Shown: positions 1-7,848 of the stretch, one piece after another
Numbering within the stretch: position 1 is the first letter of the stretch
Layout: each line of letters begins with the position of its first letter
Source: Paenibacillus sp. FSL R5-0912
GTDB taxonomy: Bacteria > Bacillota > Bacilli > Paenibacillales > Paenibacillaceae
Length of the DNA: 64,000 bases
Direction: 5' to 3'
NCBI RefSeq assembly: GCF_000758605.1
Contig: NZ_CP009282.1
Coordinates: forward strand, 7,254,001 to 7,318,000
The notes under the pieces: model-generated
Databases searched by the model: none
What the model was told of the DNA's origin: nothing
What the model saw: the letters and a program-made list of their open reading frames with translations, nothing else
Made by a program: the position numbers and the translations under genes

Positions 1-140
1 TCCTCCCGGGAGCGCCACATCAGCGGACCGGGTGTTGTCTCCTCTGTCCAGATCATATTATCGAGAATGATCAGCTCACGGGCATCCCTGATTTCAGAGG
101 GACGGATAGTGAAAGCCGAATCCCTGTTTAGTTGTTGCAT
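1..140 (-). CDS. GNAT-like N-acetyltransferase, N-terminal fragment (runs off window)
   Basis: Only the first 46 residues are visible, because the gene continues past the left edge. The protein starts MQQLNRDSAFTIRPSEIRDA and continues with ELI. The pattern 'xIRPxxxxDAxEL' is the usual beta1-alpha1 opening of GNAT acetyltransferases, which transfer acetyl from acetyl-CoA to an amine. The start is supported by an AAGGGG ribosome site about 10 nt upstream. The acetyl-CoA-binding motif lies outside the window, so the family call rests on the N-terminus alone and the substrate cannot be inferred. Confidence 0.6.
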   Translation of the reverse strand, partial: MQQLNRDSAFTIRPSEIRDARELIILDNMIWTEETTPGPLMWRSRE

Positions 141-201
141 AACCTTTACACCCCTTGCCTTGCTAAGCAGATAATAAAAGGATTAGTTACAGCGCAGCCG
201 T

Positions 202-1419
202 TTATGCAGTATTGCTCCGGGTCTTCACAGTCCCGCGGTTAACGTAGGCATGGACCGCGAAGAATCCCACGGACAGAACCGCCATCCCGCAGGCCAGCCA
301 GCCTGTCGGCGCAAGGCCCCCTCTGTCGAATTGAATCCCCATCAGATACGGGCCGATAACCCGGCCGACCGCGCCGATACCGCCGCTAAGCCCGAGATAG
401 AAGGGCGCACTGCGCTGGGCATGCTCCGAGATGAAGGATGGCATGGCCGGTGAGATCAGCATCTCACCCAGTGTAGCCAGCACCATCGCCAGCAGCATGC
501 CCGGGTAGCTCGGCATGAACAGTATGACCGCATACCCGCCCAGATAGAATACGGCGCTTGCTGTCATCTGCGCAGTAGAAGTCCCTGCGAACCAGCGTTT
601 GATCAGACTGACCAGCGGCTGCGCGGCAAAGATAAGTACGCCGTTCAGCGTCCAGAGGAAGCCGTATAACTGCTTCGACCAGCCCTCTGAAATAATAAAC
701 GGCGATACTCCGGTATTCCAGATCGAATTGCCGATCAGCAGAAACATCGAGCCAATAGCCATGTAAAGATAAATCCGCGTATACCCCAGCAGCTTCCAGC
801 CTGATGCTTCCCCCTGCGGGTGTTTCTTCTGTATTTTCTCGTGAGACGGCGGTGGCGCTGCCCCCACCCTGCGCAGATAGACAAAGAAGAATCCGGCAAA
901 CACCGCCGAAGTCACGCCGTTCAGCACAAAGCTCAGCATATAATTGCCTAGGAATCCGCTAAGTGCGGTACCCAGTGCTACCCCGATATTATTCGAGACA
1001 TAGACGATATTGAACAGCTCTCCGCGCTGCTCCGCGAACCTAAAGCCGATAAAGGCCTGAATAGCCGGGAGAGACAGGGAGTTGAACAAACCCATCAGGC
1101 CCATAACTATAATGAATATACTCCAGCTGCCGCTTGCCCATGGAAGAGCAAACAGGGTCAGCGCGTTCATAGCCAGTGCTCCGACAATCAGGCGGTTTAC
1201 CCCTACCTTGTGATACAAAGATCCGCCCAGCAATTGCCCGGCAATTCCCCCGAGGGATTGGACCAGCAGAACAATTCCCGCATCTTTCATACTGCGTCCC
1301 AGCTCATCAAATACATACATCGTAACCAGAGGCCACATCAGCGCACTGCCGGTTGCATTAATGAGACTGGCAATCAAGAATACTTTGACTTCCTTCGGAT
1401 AGGCCTGCAAAAATCTCAT
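202..1419 (-). CDS. MFS transporter, multidrug-efflux type
   Basis: A hydrophobic protein of 405 residues with about twelve membrane segments, typical of the major facilitator superfamily in length and pattern. Near the N-terminus it has the loop GGSLYHKVGVNRLI, which corresponds to the MFS motif A between helices 2 and 3. It most resembles MdtG/drug-exporter type carriers, but the substrate is unknown. The start was set at the ATG before RFLQAYPKEVKVF because it follows GGGGATGAAAGACAAGTT; an upstream in-frame ATG gives 25 extra residues that look like translated leader. A short, apparently decayed reading frame lies immediately upstream on the same strand. Confidence 0.85.
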   Translation of the reverse strand: MRFLQAYPKEVKVFLIASLINATGSALMWPLVTMYVFDELGRSMKDAGIVLLVQSLGGIAGQLLGGSLYHKVGVNRLIVGALAMNALTLFALPWASGSWSIFIIVMGLMGLFNSLSLPAIQAFIGFRFAEQRGELFNIVYVSNNIGVALGTALSGFLGNYMLSFVLNGVTSAVFAGFFFVYLRRVGAAPPPSHEKIQKKHPQGEASGWKLLGYTRIYLYMAIGSMFLLIGNSIWNTGVSPFIISEGWSKQLYGFLWTLNGVLIFAAQPLVSLIKRWFAGTSTAQMTASAVFYLGGYAVILFMPSYPGMLLAMVLATLGEMLISPAMPSFISEHAQRSAPFYLGLSGGIGAVGRVIGPYLMGIQFDRGGLAPTGWLACGMAVLSVGFFAVHAYVNRGTVKTRSNTA

Positions 1420-1468
1420 AACTTGTCTTTCATCCCCTGTAACATAGGTGTCATTAATCCATCCAGTA

Positions 1469-1681
1469 TCATCTGAAAACAGGAGGAAGAGCAAGTTCCT
1501 GCGTTAATGCTTTATCACATAGAATCGCTGAATTCACTGTCGCGATATTCCTAATCACTTCACGACTGAAGTGCTGTTTATATTCTATAACCTCATCTTC
1601 TGCACGTAAAGAAAATAGGTCGATATGACCTGATTCGTTCCCCGCAGGCCAGGGTAATAGTGCATATGAAACACTCCCTAT
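1469..1681 (-). pseudogene. Possible frameshifted small gene upstream of the MFS transporter
   Basis: On the minus strand a strong ribosome site (AGGGAG) and ATG at about 1664-1666 open a frame that ends after 26 codons. The neighbouring frame, out of step by one base, is open for 70 codons and reads like real protein: it contains ALLPWPAGNESGHIDLFSL, then EYKQHFSREVIRNIA, and ends LALPPVFR. That frame has no ATG, GTG or TTG at its beginning. A single-base loss just after the ATG would explain both facts and would restore a protein of about 65 residues. I do not recognise the family. A sequencing error or chance open frame cannot be excluded. Confidence 0.35.
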
Positions 1682-1684
1682 TTA

Positions 1685-1737
1685 TTCGCCGTGAATCCGA
1701 TTTCGTTCCCCCGAGTCGGATATGCACGGCGAATTTT
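1685..1737 (+). terminator. Terminator-like hairpin
   Basis: The arms TTCGCCGTG (1685-1693) and CACGGCGAA (1725-1733) pair fully, with a second inner pairing ATCCGA/TCGGAT, and TTTT follows on the plus strand. No plus-strand gene feeds into it, so it may be part of a repeat or a relic. Confidence 0.45.
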
Positions 1738-1775
1738 GTTGTGCCCTGAAGTTATTCCAGGCAGAGTCCGGGTTA

Positions 1776-1874
1776 CAAGTAGAAACGGCTGCGCCGTCCC
1801 TAAGAGGACGGTATCCGTTTCAGCGAGAAATTGAAGGATAAGTTATCGTGTGAAACATACAAATTCTTATATTT
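1776..1874 (+). repeat. Dispersed hairpin repeat, family A, copy 1
   Basis: About 99 bp, beginning CAAGTAGAAACGGCT and ending AAATTCTTATATTT. It matches 61887-61986 in the same orientation over almost its whole length with scattered substitutions. The first half folds as a compound hairpin: GAAACGG pairs with CCGTTTC and, inside it, CCGTCC pairs with GGACGG. The second half is a conserved AT-rich tail. The substitutions in copy 2 mostly keep the stem. Confidence 0.7.
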
Positions 1875-1878
1875 ACAC

Positions 1879-1943
1879 AAAAAACACTTCCTGTCTCTCT
1901 GCGATTCCCATAAAACAGGGTGCCGAGAAGCCAGGAAGTGCTT
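1879..1943 (-). terminator. Rho-independent terminator of the formate/nitrite channel gene
   Basis: In the minus-strand transcript CACTTCCTGG pairs with CAGGAAGTG and is followed by TTTTTT. It lies 45 bases beyond the stop of the channel gene. Confidence 0.75.
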
Positions 1944-1988
1944 GGGCCAAACTATTGAACATGCCGGTCATCACCGGCGGATTATGAA

Positions 1989-2816
1989 TTAAGCGTGTTT
2001 CTTCACACCTGCAGCGGAGATTCCTTCAACAGCCGTTACAGCTACCGGCTCCTTACGCAGGTAAGCCATCCAGTAAGCCGCTGCGACGAAGATCGCGCCG
2101 CCCGTAAGATTGCCCAGCCATACCGGGGCAAAGTTGGCGAAATACTGCGCCCACGTGAAATGTCCTTCGAAGATGGCAGCAGGGATAAGGAACATGTTAG
2201 CTACAACGTGCTGGAAGCCGATGGCAACAAACGCCATTGTCGGGAACCAGATACCGAGGATTTTGCCGCTGAAATTATCTGCTCCATAGGAGAGCCACAC
2301 TGCCAGCGCCACGAGCCAGTTACAGCCGATCCCGGAGATAAAGGCCTGCAGGAAGGTCGCATCAATCTTGTGCTCAGCCATACTCACCAGCTTCTCCAGA
2401 TACACCCCGTCCGATGTAAGGCCAACGACATGACCGAAGAAATAAGCAACGAACAGGGCACCTGCCAGGTTGCTGAGTGTAATCAGCACCAGGTTCTTAA
2501 TCACTTCCCAGAACGAAATCTTCTTCGCAATAAAAGCAAGCGGCACCGCCATCATGTTGCCTGTCAGCAGCTCTCCTCCGGCAAGCAGCACCAGTATAAG
2601 CCCTACCGGGAATACCGCAGCTCCGATGAAGTTAGCGATAGACCCCCACTCGGCAGGCGCACCTGCAATGACACGAATATCCAGCAAAAATCCAAGCGCA
2701 ATAAACGCTCCTCCCAGGAAACCGAGAATAAGTACAGTGCTGAGCGGATTGTGCGCTTTCTTGACTCCGTTCTCTACCGTTACTTCGGCGATCCCCTGCG
2801 GTTTGTTATAAGCCAT
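1989..2816 (-). CDS. Formate/nitrite transporter (FNT family channel)
   Basis: 275 residues, the usual size of a FocA/NirC subunit; family members form pentameric inner-membrane channels for formate, nitrite or related small anions. The FNT signature is present: GFQHVVANMF with the central pore histidine at residue 203, and GCNWLVALAVWL near residue 165. Six hydrophobic segments can be seen. The sequence alone does not decide between formate and nitrite, but formate-tetrahydrofolate ligase lies two genes upstream on the same strand, which favours formate. Three TGTGA-N6-TCACA-like palindromes sit 53-117 bases upstream of the start, the same arrangement as in front of the next gene. Confidence 0.92.
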   Translation of the reverse strand: MAYNKPQGIAEVTVENGVKKAHNPLSTVLILGFLGGAFIALGFLLDIRVIAGAPAEWGSIANFIGAAVFPVGLILVLLAGGELLTGNMMAVPLAFIAKKISFWEVIKNLVLITLSNLAGALFVAYFFGHVVGLTSDGVYLEKLVSMAEHKIDATFLQAFISGIGCNWLVALAVWLSYGADNFSGKILGIWFPTMAFVAIGFQHVVANMFLIPAAIFEGHFTWAQYFANFAPVWLGNLTGGAIFVAAAYWMAYLRKEPVAVTAVEGISAAGVKKHA

Positions 2817-2868
2817 GATTCCTATCCCCTTCTAATTACTTAAAATTTGTTCCTTTATGCCATTGTAA

Positions 2869-2933
2869 CGTGATCACAATCACATTAACGTGATAAAAAT
2901 CACTCTCGGAAAACCTAAGTGAAAGTTTTCACT
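2869..2933 (-). promoter_or_regulatory. Three Fnr/Rex/Crp-type palindromes upstream of the FNT gene
   Basis: Three sites fit the pattern N-GTGA-N6-TCAC-N: CGTGA-TCACAA-TCACA at 2869-2884, CGTGA-TAAAAA-TCACT at 2889-2904 and AGTGA-AAGTTT-TCACT at 2918-2933. The third is a perfect palindrome. The TGTGA-N6-TCACA layout is shared by Bacillus Fnr, ArcR-like and Rex sites, so the regulator cannot be named from the site alone. Confidence 0.65.
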
Positions 2934-3012
2934 GACATGTCAAATTTACCATAAAAGCTTAGGCGGCGGAATATTTTTCTCGTTCGGACCCGGAATTAAT
3001 AGTTAAAAACAC

Positions 3013-3039
3013 AAAAAAAAGGAGCCCTTAACGGGCCCC
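3013..3039 (-). terminator. Rho-independent terminator of the NADH oxidase gene
   Basis: In the minus-strand transcript GGGGCCC and GGGCTCC form a seven-base stem with one G-U pair and a GTTAA loop, followed by eight T. It starts 16 bases after the stop codon. Confidence 0.8.
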
Positions 3040-3054
3040 GCAATATCAGGGGGT

Positions 3055-4419
3055 TTAGACGTGTACTGGTTCTTTAACGGCAACTGTCTTGGGCAGTGCC
3101 TGAAGTCCTGCAGTGTTCAGGAAGTTCCAAGGCTTGTTGTAGTGCGGCTGGAAGAAGAAATCAATGAAGGCCAGCTGGTCCACGGTCATTTTATTCTGAA
3201 TACAAACCGAAACGGTATTGATCGACTGCGTCAGATCCATCTTGGACATAATCTGTGCCCCAAGAATGCGGCGGGTCGCACGTTCAAAGACGACTTTTAC
3301 CTGAACCTGCTCGAATGTCGGCATAAACTCCGGACGGTAGTTGTCAATTAGCATTACACTTTCAGCATCCATACCCTCGGCTTTGGCGGCATCCTCGGTA
3401 AGTCCTGTACCGGCAATATTATCTTCATAAATCTTGATGCCTGATGTTCCCTGCGTGCCCATATAAGGAATCGTGTTCGAGACCAGATTGCGGGCTACCA
3501 GGGTCCCCATGCGTACAGCGTTCGTGGCGAGCGGAATATAAGCATGTTTGCCGGTCGGGTTGTAATGAATCGCACAGCTGTCACCAGCGGCATATACATC
3601 CGGCAGGCTGGTCTGCATGTAATCGTTGACCATAATCGCGCCGTTCGGAAGCATATCGACTTGACCCTTGAGCAGCTCTGTATTCGGACGGAAGCCGATG
3701 CAGAGAATGACCAGATCGGTTTCATGCTCTCCCTTGCTTGTAATGACCTTAGTCACTTTGCCGTTCTCTCCGGCGAATGCTGCAACCTTCTCTCCAAGCG
3801 CAAGCTTGATGCCGTGCTCTTCAAGAGATTGTTGAATCGGAGCCGTAAATTCCTCATCCAGATATTTGCTCAGAATGCGGTCTTCCCCGTCGATCAGGGT
3901 AACTTCCTTGCCGTTCATCTGAAAAGCTTCAACCAGCTCAACGCCGATATAACCGGCTCCGACTACTGTAATTCTTTTCACCTTCTGCGCTTGTTCAATA
4001 ATGGTGTTGGAGTGATTATAATTCTTCGAGAGCAGAATCCCCTCCAGCTCTATACCTTCCAGCTTAGGCACAATCGGCCATGAGCCTGTTGTCATAATCA
4101 GCTTGTCGTACGTATCTTCAAATTCTTCGCCTGTAGCGAGGTTGCGGGCCTTCAAGGTTTTGCGGGCGGTATCCACATTCGTCACTTCATGGCGCATCTT
4201 CGTTTGCACACCCAGTGCTGCAAGCTGTTCCGGGGAAGAATAAAACAATCCCTGCGGGTCCTTGACGACTCCCCCTACGTAAAGCGCTATTCCGCAAGAC
4301 AGGAACGATATGTTATCGTTGCGCTCATAAACCGTAATCTGGGCATCCGGGTACAGCTGTGCGGTATTAACAATTGCGGCGGTTCCGGCGTGTGTGCATC
4401 CAATGACTGCTACTTTCAT
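3055..4419 (-). CDS. nox: NADH oxidase (water-forming), FAD-dependent Nox/CoA-disulfide reductase family
   Basis: 454 residues. The N-terminus has the FAD-binding beta-alpha-beta (MKVAVIGCTHAGTAA) and the single redox cysteine in SFLSCGI at residue 42. That cysteine is the hallmark of water-forming NADH oxidases and CoA-disulfide reductases. A second dinucleotide fold for NADH follows (ITVVGAGYIGVELVEAF), then the FAD-closing motif VYAAGDSCAI and the C-terminal dimerisation domain. The HAGTAA and NHSN features are closer to streptococcal Nox than to CoA-disulfide reductase. The enzyme would reoxidise NADH with O2, removing both. The start follows GGAGGAGGAAGAAATC; an upstream ATG at 4476 would place the coding start inside a regulatory palindrome and is rejected. 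Confidence 0.85.
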   Translation of the reverse strand: MKVAVIGCTHAGTAAIVNTAQLYPDAQITVYERNDNISFLSCGIALYVGGVVKDPQGLFYSSPEQLAALGVQTKMRHEVTNVDTARKTLKARNLATGEEFEDTYDKLIMTTGSWPIVPKLEGIELEGILLSKNYNHSNTIIEQAQKVKRITVVGAGYIGVELVEAFQMNGKEVTLIDGEDRILSKYLDEEFTAPIQQSLEEHGIKLALGEKVAAFAGENGKVTKVITSKGEHETDLVILCIGFRPNTELLKGQVDMLPNGAIMVNDYMQTSLPDVYAAGDSCAIHYNPTGKHAYIPLATNAVRMGTLVARNLVSNTIPYMGTQGTSGIKIYEDNIAGTGLTEDAAKAEGMDAESVMLIDNYRPEFMPTFEQVQVKVVFERATRRILGAQIMSKMDLTQSINTVSVCIQNKMTVDQLAFIDFFFQPHYNKPWNFLNTAGLQALPKTVAVKEPVHV

Positions 4420-4461
4420 GATTTCTTCCTCCTCCAATTTACAAGCCTGTTTCTCTGTTGT

Positions 4462-4539
4462 TGTGATTAATTTCACTTTATATACTGATTATATTGTGAT
4501 ATTTATCACATTACAAGTACTTTTGTGAATTTTCTCACA
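4462..4539 (-). promoter_or_regulatory. Three Fnr/Rex-type palindromes upstream of nox
   Basis: TGTGA-TATTTA-TCACA at 4495-4510 and TGTGA-ATTTTC-TCACA at 4524-4539 match the consensus exactly. TGTGA-TTAATT-TCACT at 4462-4477 differs at one base. Centres are about 33 and 29 bases apart. Rex (NADH/NAD+ sensing) fits a NADH oxidase best, but Fnr-type regulators read the same half-sites. Confidence 0.75.
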
Positions 4540-4693
4540 TTGTTCACAATTTCAATTTTTAATTATCTGCACGGGTTTTATTTTCGCCTTGCATTAGTTT
4601 CCCCCGCCAGTAGGACATTATGTCTGTCAGCAGCAGGAAGCAGCAGGAAGCAGCGATAGGGTATGAAACTGTATAAATTCTAATCTTTGCAGC

Positions 4694-4740
4694 AAAAAAA
4701 GCCCCACTTTACCGCAAACCTTCTGCGGAACAAGTGAGGC
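4694..4740 (-). terminator. Rho-independent terminator of fhs
   Basis: In the minus-strand transcript GCCTCACTTG pairs with AAAGTGGGGC around an inner CCGCAGAAGG/TTTGCGG hairpin and is followed by seven T. It lies about 50 bases past the fhs stop. Confidence 0.8.
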
Positions 4741-4789
4741 TCTATCTAATGGATGGATGGCTGCCGCCTGCCTGCGGCCAAAAAACCTT

Positions 4790-6424
4790 TTATTCTAAAC
4801 CGGAAATCACACCATCTTCATCAACCTGCAGCCCTTCTGCGGCTGGTTTGGCGGGAAGTCCCGGCATTGTGACAATGTTCCCTGTGATGACTACAGCAAA
4901 ACCTGCGCCAAGGGACAGCGTAATATCCCGGACACCCATGGTGAAGCCTTCCGGTGCTCCAAGCAGCCTCGGCTGATCAGAGAAGGAATATGGCGTTTTG
5001 GCCATACAGACCTGAAGCTGGTGCAGGCCCAGCCTGTCAATCACAGCCAAACTGCGTTTGGCTGCCGGAGAAAAGGCCACTTCTGCGCCATGGTAGATTT
5101 CGGTGACGATTTTATTGATTTTGGACGGGATATCCAGGTTGTCTTCATACAGCGGCGCGAACTTTACGGCTTCTTCCCGGTCCAGCAGCTTCTTCAGCTC
5201 CTGCGCCAGTTCCAGCCCGCCTGCGCTTCCCTCGGCCCATACCTTGGAGATAGCCGCAGGCACACCCAGCCGGCGGCAGGCCTCCAGCACATCGTTAATC
5301 TCCGCCGGGGCATCTCCTTCAAAGTGATTGAGGGCAACGAGTACAGGCACACCGAATTTGCCAAGATTCTCAATATGGCGCTCCATATTGGACAATCCGG
5401 AGAGCAGCGCCGCCCGGTTGCCGGCATACAGCTCTTCTTTGCGGACGCCTCCGTTATATTTCAGTGATTTCACTGTAACCACCAGCACTGCGGCAGAAGG
5501 GGTCAGGCCGGCCTGGCGGCATTTAATATCCATGAACTTCTCGGCACCAAGATCTGCGCCAAAGCCCGCTTCAGTCACTACCACGTCTGCGAGCTTCAGG
5601 GCATAGCGGGTTCCGATTACACTGCTGCAGCCGTGGGCAATATTAGCGAAGGGTCCGCCATGCACAATCACGGGCGTGCCTTCAATCGTCTGCACCAGAT
5701 TAGGCTTGACCGCTTCCTTGAGCAGTGCAGTCATCGCCTCTACAGCTCCTATATCCTTGGCGGTTATTGGCTGTCCCAGCGTATCATAACCGATCAGCAT
5801 CCGGCTCAGCCGTGTTTTGAGATCCGCGAGGTCATTGCAGAGACACAGCACAGCCATAATCTCTGAAGCCGTCGTGATCTGGAAGCCGCTCTCCCGCACC
5901 GTCCCGTTGCCGTCGCCAAGACCGGTCACAATATTCCGCAGGCTGCGGTCATTCATATCCATCACACGTTTCCAAACTATCCGTTGCGAGTCCAGGTTCA
6001 AGGCGTTGCCCTGAAAAATATGATTATCGATCATCGCGGAGAGCAGGTTATGCGCAGAGGTCACCGCATGGATATCCCCGGTGAAATGCAGATTGATCTC
6101 ATCTGCCGGAACAATCTGCGCCTTGCCTCCGCCGGTTGCGCCGCCCTTCATGCCCAGGCAGGGTCCAAGCGAAGGTTCACGTAGTGCCGCTACCGTCTTG
6201 ATTCCCGCCACATTCAGCGCCTGGGATAATCCGATGGTCGTCAAGGTTTTGCCTTCACCCGCCGGTGTAGGGTTAACTGCCGTAACCAGGACCAGCTTGC
6301 CGTCCGGTTTGTGCTTCAGCTCTGCCCACAGGGACGGCGACAGTTTGCTTTTATACTTACCATACAACTCCAGATGCTCTTCATTGATTCCTGCTGCCGA
6401 TGCTACCTCTGTTATTAACCTCAT
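4790..6424 (-). CDS. fhs: Formate-tetrahydrofolate ligase
   Basis: 544 residues, close to the usual 555. It makes 10-formyl-tetrahydrofolate from formate, ATP and tetrahydrofolate in the cytosol. The nucleotide loop TPAGEGKTLTTIGL, the strongly conserved REPSLGPCLGMKGGATGGG (split across residues 95-113) and the tetrahydrofolate-site block ending LHFTGDIHA are all intact. The start was placed at ATG 6424, which follows GGAGGG by 12 bases; an ATG 14 codons upstream is also open. The gene stands alone with its own terminator. With the formate/nitrite channel two genes away it suggests local use of formate as a one-carbon source. Confidence 0.96.
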   Translation of the reverse strand: MRLITEVASAAGINEEHLELYGKYKSKLSPSLWAELKHKPDGKLVLVTAVNPTPAGEGKTLTTIGLSQALNVAGIKTVAALREPSLGPCLGMKGGATGGGKAQIVPADEINLHFTGDIHAVTSAHNLLSAMIDNHIFQGNALNLDSQRIVWKRVMDMNDRSLRNIVTGLGDGNGTVRESGFQITTASEIMAVLCLCNDLADLKTRLSRMLIGYDTLGQPITAKDIGAVEAMTALLKEAVKPNLVQTIEGTPVIVHGGPFANIAHGCSSVIGTRYALKLADVVVTEAGFGADLGAEKFMDIKCRQAGLTPSAAVLVVTVKSLKYNGGVRKEELYAGNRAALLSGLSNMERHIENLGKFGVPVLVALNHFEGDAPAEINDVLEACRRLGVPAAISKVWAEGSAGGLELAQELKKLLDREEAVKFAPLYEDNLDIPSKINKIVTEIYHGAEVAFSPAAKRSLAVIDRLGLHQLQVCMAKTPYSFSDQPRLLGAPEGFTMGVRDITLSLGAGFAVVITGNIVTMPGLPAKPAAEGLQVDEDGVISGLE

Positions 6425-6606
6425 GCCTTTATGAAACCCTCCTGCCGTTATTATCCTGCACCCCATAATTCTTTATGCAATCTCCGTAGATGAGTGAAAC
6501 ATTCCTCTTCAAAGGATACAGTGTCTCTGAAAAGATTCAAGGATAATTTTCATACGGGGGATACTTCCGTCTATACAGCCAAGCAGAAACGGCTTGCTTA
6601 GATATC

Positions 6607-6650
6607 AAAAAAACCCCCGGACAGGGTGCGCGTGCACCAAATCCGGGAGC
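6607..6650 (-). terminator. Rho-independent terminator of the glutathione peroxidase gene
   Basis: In the minus-strand transcript CTCCCGGA pairs with TCCGGGGG, with an inner GGTGCACGCGCACC hairpin, followed by seven T. Confidence 0.85.
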
Positions 6651-6674
6651 GGACTATTTTGTGACAAGACATAC

Positions 6675-7154
6675 TTATTTCAGCAGAGATTCAATAAGGT
6701 CCTTCATACTCTCCGGTGATTCCTTCGGCTCCACACGCGCCACCACATTACCGCTGCGGTCTACCAGAAACTTCGTGAAGTTCCACTGGATATCGCTGCT
6801 CTCCCCGTCACCCGGCTGCTGGCCCTTCAAATATTGGAACAGCAGGCTTGCCTCCGGCCCATTCACATCTACCTTGGCAAACACCGGGAAAGTAACGCCG
6901 TAATTGATCTGACAAAAGGCTTCTGCTTCCTCACTGGTACCCGGCTCCTGTCCGGCAAACTGGTTGCAGGGGAACCCCAGCACAACAAGCCCTTGATCTC
7001 CGTATTGCTCGTACAGCTTCTGCAAATCTCCGTATTGCGGGGTAAGCCCGCACTTGCTGGCCGTATTGGCGATCAGCAGCACCTTGCCCTCATAGTCCTT
7101 AAACGCCACTTCTGTACCCGAAGGTGTGACTCCGGCAAAACTATAGATCGACAT
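6675..7154 (-). CDS. Glutathione peroxidase family thiol peroxidase (BsaA/Gpx)
   Basis: 159 residues, normal for bacterial GPx. The family reduces hydrogen peroxide and lipid hydroperoxides in the cytosol, in Firmicutes probably with thioredoxin or bacillithiol. The catalytic tetrad is visible: Cys35 in TASKCGLTPQ, Gln70 in NQFAGQEPG, and Trp124-Asn125 in IQWNFTKF. The enzyme is the cysteine form, not selenocysteine. The start is at MSIYSFAG, preceded by AAAGGAAGCGAAGCAGG; 34 extra in-frame codons upstream look untranslated. It is a single-gene unit with its own terminator, and the tandem repeat array lies just upstream. Confidence 0.93.
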   Translation of the reverse strand: MSIYSFAGVTPSGTEVAFKDYEGKVLLIANTASKCGLTPQYGDLQKLYEQYGDQGLVVLGFPCNQFAGQEPGTSEEAEAFCQINYGVTFPVFAKVDVNGPEASLLFQYLKGQQPGDGESSDIQWNFTKFLVDRSGNVVARVEPKESPESMKDLIESLLK

Positions 7155-7848
7155 CCTGCTTCGCTTCCTTTCGGCTGTATGTTCGTATTTACCCTGGCGG
7201 CTTATAGAGTCCATGCCCTTATGCGGCTTATGCAGCTCATGCATCACTACGGGCATTCCTCTTTATTTTATCCTATTGGCAGCGTGATACAAAATTTCAG
7301 GCTCCGATTGCGTTGCGGATGGCAGCAGCAAGGATAATCGTTAAGTGAGCAGCCCACTTTGGGCCGCATTGTACTCGGTTTATCGAGTACAGTGGGCTGG
7401 TTCACCCCGCAGTGACACATTGTACTCGGTTTATCGCATACATTGGGCTCGTTTACCTTTGCAGTGACGCACCGATTGTACTCGGTTTTCCGCATACATT
7501 GGGCTCGTTTACCCCGCAGTGACACATTGTACTCGGTTTTTCAAGTACATTGGGCTCATTTACCTTCGCTGTGACACATTGTACTCGGTTTTTCAAGTAC
7601 ATTGGGCTCGTTTACCTTCGCAGTGACAGATTGTACTCGGTTTTCCGCATACATTGGGCTCGTTTACCCCGCAGTGACACATTGTACTCGGTTTTCCGCA
7701 TACATTGGGCTCGTTTACCCCGCAGTGACACATTGTACTCGGTTTTCCGCATACATTGGGCTCTCGTTTACCTTCACAGCCAGCCCACTTTCAGCGGATT
7801 TAGGGTACAATTATGCTCTTCAGCTTCATATCCAGCGTCCCTGGAAAG
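7155..7848. other. Gene-free region dominated by a tandem repeat array
   Basis: Nearly 700 bases between gpx and the luciferase-like gene, both on the minus strand. The middle holds eight 51-bp repeats (7368-7785). Short open frames occur on both strands across the array. They arise because 51 is a multiple of three, so a stop-free repeat stays stop-free. No ribosome site or recognisable protein was found. Confidence 0.7.
7368..7785. repeat. Eight-copy 51-bp tandem repeat array
   Basis: Unit starts (ATTGTACTCGG) fall at 7368, 7419, 7475, 7526, 7578, 7630, 7681 and 7732, so most units are 51-52 bp and one is 56 bp. Each unit has a hairpin core, a spacer GGGCTCGTTTACC and the tail GCAGTGACACA. 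The core varies as a matched pair: TGTACTCG-GTTTAT-CGAGTACA folds fully in unit 1, while others carry CCGCATACA. Units 6-8 are almost identical, suggesting recent expansion. AGCCCACTTT occurs on both flanks (7351 and 7783). Confidence 0.9.

Larger units (their letters stand above)
1472..1988. other. Intergenic region between MFS and formate/nitrite channel genes
   Basis: About 500 bases between two minus-strand genes. They hold, in order, the remnant-like small frame at 1469-1681, a hairpin with a T-run on the plus strand (1685-1737), one copy of a 99-bp dispersed repeat (1776-1874) and the terminator of the formate/nitrite channel gene (1879-1943). No other credible gene was seen. Confidence 0.6.

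Noticed and set aside
1995..2843. A 282-codon open frame opposite the formate/nitrite channel
   Set aside because: The minus strand encodes a clear FNT protein with its own start, operators and terminator; the opposite frame has no family features.
7368..7785. CRISPR array
   Set aside because: The repeats are contiguous and whole 51-bp units recur; there are no unique spacers and no cas genes.
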